Shown here piece after piece: positions 61,789 through 64,000 of a DNA stretch of 64,000 bases. This stretch comes from Deefgea chitinilytica (GTDB lineage: Bacteria; Pseudomonadota; Gammaproteobacteria; Burkholderiales; Chitinibacteraceae): NCBI RefSeq assembly GCF_016881405.1, contig NZ_WOFE01000001.1, positions 682,001 through 746,000 of the forward strand, in the 5' to 3' direction. A program made the position numbers and the translations under genes. The stretch's first letter is position 1, and every line of letters begins with the position of its first letter. A model generated the notes under the pieces. The model saw nothing but the letters and a program-made list of their open reading frames with translations, was not told the origin of the DNA and made no database searches.

Positions 61789-62826
61789 TTACATATCCCA
61801 ATACGGTGGGTCAATTTCATCGGTGATTTGCATGTATCCCGTCGACTCTTGACTCCATAATGGCGGCTTTTGCATGATTTCAATTTGTTCGCGCAATTCT
61901 GCAATTCGATCTTGCCAATAGGTTGAGGTGTTAAACCAAGGAAACGCCGCTGGGAACGCGGGGTCAGACCAGCGCCTCGCCAGCCACGCACTATAGTGCA
62001 GTAGGCGTAAGGTACGCAGTGCTTCGATTAAATGCAATTGGCGATGATCAAATTCACAGAAATCTTCATAGCCCGCTAAAATATCTGCCAATTGATCTTG
62101 TTGCTCATTACGATTACCCGACAGCAGCATCCATAAGTCTTGAATGGCGGGGCCAGTACGTGCATCGTCAAAATCAACAAAGTGCGGGCCGGCTTCTGTC
62201 CATAGAATATTACTAGGATGGCAGTCGCCATGTAGACGTATTGCTTGATAGGCTCCGGCTTTGTTGTAGCAGCTGGCAATACCTTCTAGGGCTTGCTCGG
62301 CAATCGCTTGATAGCTGGCGGCAATATCGAGTGGAATAACGTCGTTGTTGAGTAGAAAGTCCAATGAATCGCGACCAAAAGTACGCTGGTTTAAATGTGC
62401 GCGATGCTTAAATTCATTCAATTGGCCTACGGCATGGATACGTCCTAAAAAACGGCCAATCCATTCACGGGTCTGTGCTTGGTCAAGTTCGGGCGCGCGT
62501 CCGCCGCGACGGGGAAAAAGGGTGAAACGAAATCCTGCGTGAGTGTGCAGGGTTTTTCCATTAACGATTAAGGGCGCGACTACTGGAATTTCTCGCTCAG
62601 CCAAATCCTGCGTAAAGGCGTGCTCTTCTAAAATAGCGGCATCGCTCCAGCGCTCTGGGCGATAAAATTTGGCTATCAGCGGTGCGCCATCGTCGATACC
62701 AATTTGGTAAACGCGATTTTCATAGCTATTGAGTGCTAGCAGGTGTCCTGAGCAAGGTAAATCCAATGACTCAAGTGAGTCTAATATCAAGTCAGGCGTT
62801 AGCGCGAAGTAGGGAGCTGTATTCAT
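61789..62826 (-). CDS. srkA: Stress response kinase A (SrkA/YihE)
   Basis: 345 residues, APH-fold serine/threonine protein kinase that counters stress-induced death in E. coli. It shows NSYENRVYQIGIDDGAPLIAKFYRPERW, the catalytic HGDCHPSNILW and metal-binding HFVDFDDARTGP motifs. ATG 62826 is preferred over a GTG two codons earlier. Confidence 0.92.
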   Translation of the reverse strand: MNTAPYFALTPDLILDSLESLDLPCSGHLLALNSYENRVYQIGIDDGAPLIAKFYRPERWSDAAILEEHAFTQDLAEREIPVVAPLIVNGKTLHTHAGFRFTLFPRRGGRAPELDQAQTREWIGRFLGRIHAVGQLNEFKHRAHLNQRTFGRDSLDFLLNNDVIPLDIAASYQAIAEQALEGIASCYNKAGAYQAIRLHGDCHPSNILWTEAGPHFVDFDDARTGPAIQDLWMLLSGNRNEQQDQLADILAGYEDFCEFDHRQLHLIEALRTLRLLHYSAWLARRWSDPAFPAAFPWFNTSTYWQDRIAELREQIEIMQKPPLWSQESTGYMQITDEIDPPYWDM

Positions 62827-62938
62827 CGCCACATTTTACGCCGTTTTTAATGCAATCGAATTGCTTTGTTTGGATTGTTATTATGGTGAGTGACGGTTTG
62901 GTTTATGATTTGCAAGACTGAGAAATTAAAGGATGCAA

Positions 62939-64000
62939 ATGACCTGGCGTTTTTGGCAGCACCGTGCTTCGTCAGCTCCAACTGCTACAAACACAGCGTT
63001 GGATACTAGTTTTGCTACCGTGTTTTCGCCGACAACTCGTTTAAACAGCCGAATTCAACAGCGAGTGTCGGAAGAACGTCGAGGGCTATTGCAATTATTA
63101 GCGCTATTGCAGTGTGTTCTGGCGCTATTGATGCCCATGGTGTTGCATTTTATTGGGGTGCAAGCATTGTGGCCGATGGTTGCGTTGATTGTATTGGCCT
63201 TGGTGTTTGCTGTATGCGCTTGGCAGCTGATGCGTGTGCAGCCCTTGGTCTCTACGTTTTTGGTCACCGTCAATGTGCTTGTGCTGCCTATTGTCTTGTT
63301 TGCGTGCTTAGCGTGGTCTAGTTTTTCTCCGATGAGTGTGGCGTTCCCGTTTGTGTTGCAAATGATGTTGTTGCTTGTGCTGCCATTGCGGTCACGCGTA
63401 TTGATGTCGGCGTTGAGTTTGTCTGTGCTGCTGGCTTTGTGGTGTGTGCTTACGTCGAGTGGTAAAACACTAGAGCAAGTGGCGGCGATTTTTCTGCTTG
63501 CGATTGCGGTGGCCTTATTGCTTTTGGTTGCACAACGCCTCTTTCATCAGCATGTGCGCTTGGGAGCGATTGGCCAGCACGTCCGCAAAGATTCGGAAAA
63601 AATGGCGGTGCGCGCGGAAAAAATGCGCCGTTTAGCGTTGACCGATGGGCTGACTGGCTTGGCGAATCGATTGAGCTTGATGAATAAGTTGCAACGCGTC
63701 TTAACTGAGCCCGAGCGCGCGTCGCGTGCGGTGTTGTATCTGATTGATTTAGATTTTTTTAAAACGGTGAATGATCAATTTGGTCATGCGGCGGGTGATG
63801 CAGTATTGATTGAGTGTGGACAGCGATTTAAATCGGTAGTACGACGTGGCGATGTTGTATGCCGCTTAGGCGGCGATGAGTTTGTTATTGTGGTGCATGA
63901 TTTGGTCGGGATTGTTCAGGCGCAAGCGGTGGCGCAAAAGATATTGCAAAAATTGACTGATCCTTTGTGGTTTGAAGGCATTGTCATGCCTTTGGGGGGC
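62939..64000 (+). CDS. Membrane diguanylate cyclase (GGDEF), cut at right edge
   Basis: 354 codons read to the edge without a stop; AAGGA lies six bases before the ATG. An N-terminal cytosolic segment, about six membrane segments (residues 55-205), then a GGDEF domain: DGLTGLANRLSLMNK and RLGGDEF (63861-63881). RRGD five residues before GGDEF is an inhibitory I-site. It should make cyclic di-GMP. The last part of the GGDEF domain lies outside the window. Confidence 0.92.
   Translation, partial: MTWRFWQHRASSAPTATNTALDTSFATVFSPTTRLNSRIQQRVSEERRGLLQLLALLQCVLALLMPMVLHFIGVQALWPMVALIVLALVFAVCAWQLMRVQPLVSTFLVTVNVLVLPIVLFACLAWSSFSPMSVAFPFVLQMMLLLVLPLRSRVLMSALSLSVLLALWCVLTSSGKTLEQVAAIFLLAIAVALLLLVAQRLFHQHVRLGAIGQHVRKDSEKMAVRAEKMRRLALTDGLTGLANRLSLMNKLQRVLTEPERASRAVLYLIDLDFFKTVNDQFGHAAGDAVLIECGQRFKSVVRRGDVVCRLGGDEFVIVVHDLVGIVQAQAVAQKILQKLTDPLWFEGIVMPLGG

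Noticed and set aside
1-64000. CRISPR arrays, rRNA genes and insertion sequences
   Set aside because: No regularly spaced repeats, ribosomal RNA sequence or transposase frame were found.

Overview
The window looks like a chromosomal segment of a respiring Gram-negative betaproteobacterium, most plausibly of the Neisseriales/Chitinibacter-Deefgea type. This rests on gene content read by eye: a complete cbb3 oxidase locus with a perfect FNR/ANR box, CysG, MsrPQ, a glycine-riboswitch-controlled gcv operon, DbpA, and a MutT-ThiE-like fusion. No database search was possible, so the taxonomy is inference.

Layout. 1-1120: the end of a bufferin-type copper-peptide locus (precursor bufA, MNIO enzyme bufB cut by the window edge). 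1261-11964: a tightly packed minus-strand operon mfd, SNF2 helicase, GNAT, YecA/SEC-C protein, FUSC, serB, closed by a terminator. 12035-20263: cbb3 oxidase genes read leftward as ccoI, ccoS, class II-spaced ANR promoter, ccoN, ccoO, ccoQ (55 aa), ccoP, terminator, ccoG, ccoH. 20483-26792: lrgAB, a CLC of the GREGT (probable fluoride) type, a PQ-loop protein, cysG, a small cytochrome c, msrPQ. 26833-39887: two sensor kinases, recG, yaiI, patatin lipoprotein, trmO, an NSS transporter, a Nudix/ThiE-like fusion and some unrecognised proteins.

40008-49171 is an integrated mobile element of about 9.2 kb. Its 17-bp direct repeats are the last codons and stop of argJ. Within it lie a P4-type tyrosine integrase, AlpA, a primase-polymerase split from its D5 helicase, two unrecognised proteins, and a plus-strand cargo block: an intact HDAC-fold deacetylase, a zinc-ribbon protein and a secreted adhesin-E-like protein. 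It also has paired arm-type repeats near each end, a 19-bp inverted repeat downstream of the helicase gene and a cluster of four hairpins at the far end. The original argJ terminator now sits beyond the far end of the element, and the element supplies argJ with a replacement terminator. I see no capsid, terminase or conjugation genes, so it resembles a replication-competent satellite or minimal integrative element.

49156-64000: argJ, tRNA-Pro(TGG), dbpA, a DUF445 protein, an Old Yellow Enzyme, a tandem glycine riboswitch with gcvT-gcvH-gcvP, a CRP-family regulator, xthA, srkA and a diguanylate cyclase cut by the right edge.

Start codons were chosen by Shine-Dalgarno sequence, spacing to the upstream gene and family length; where these disagree it is stated.
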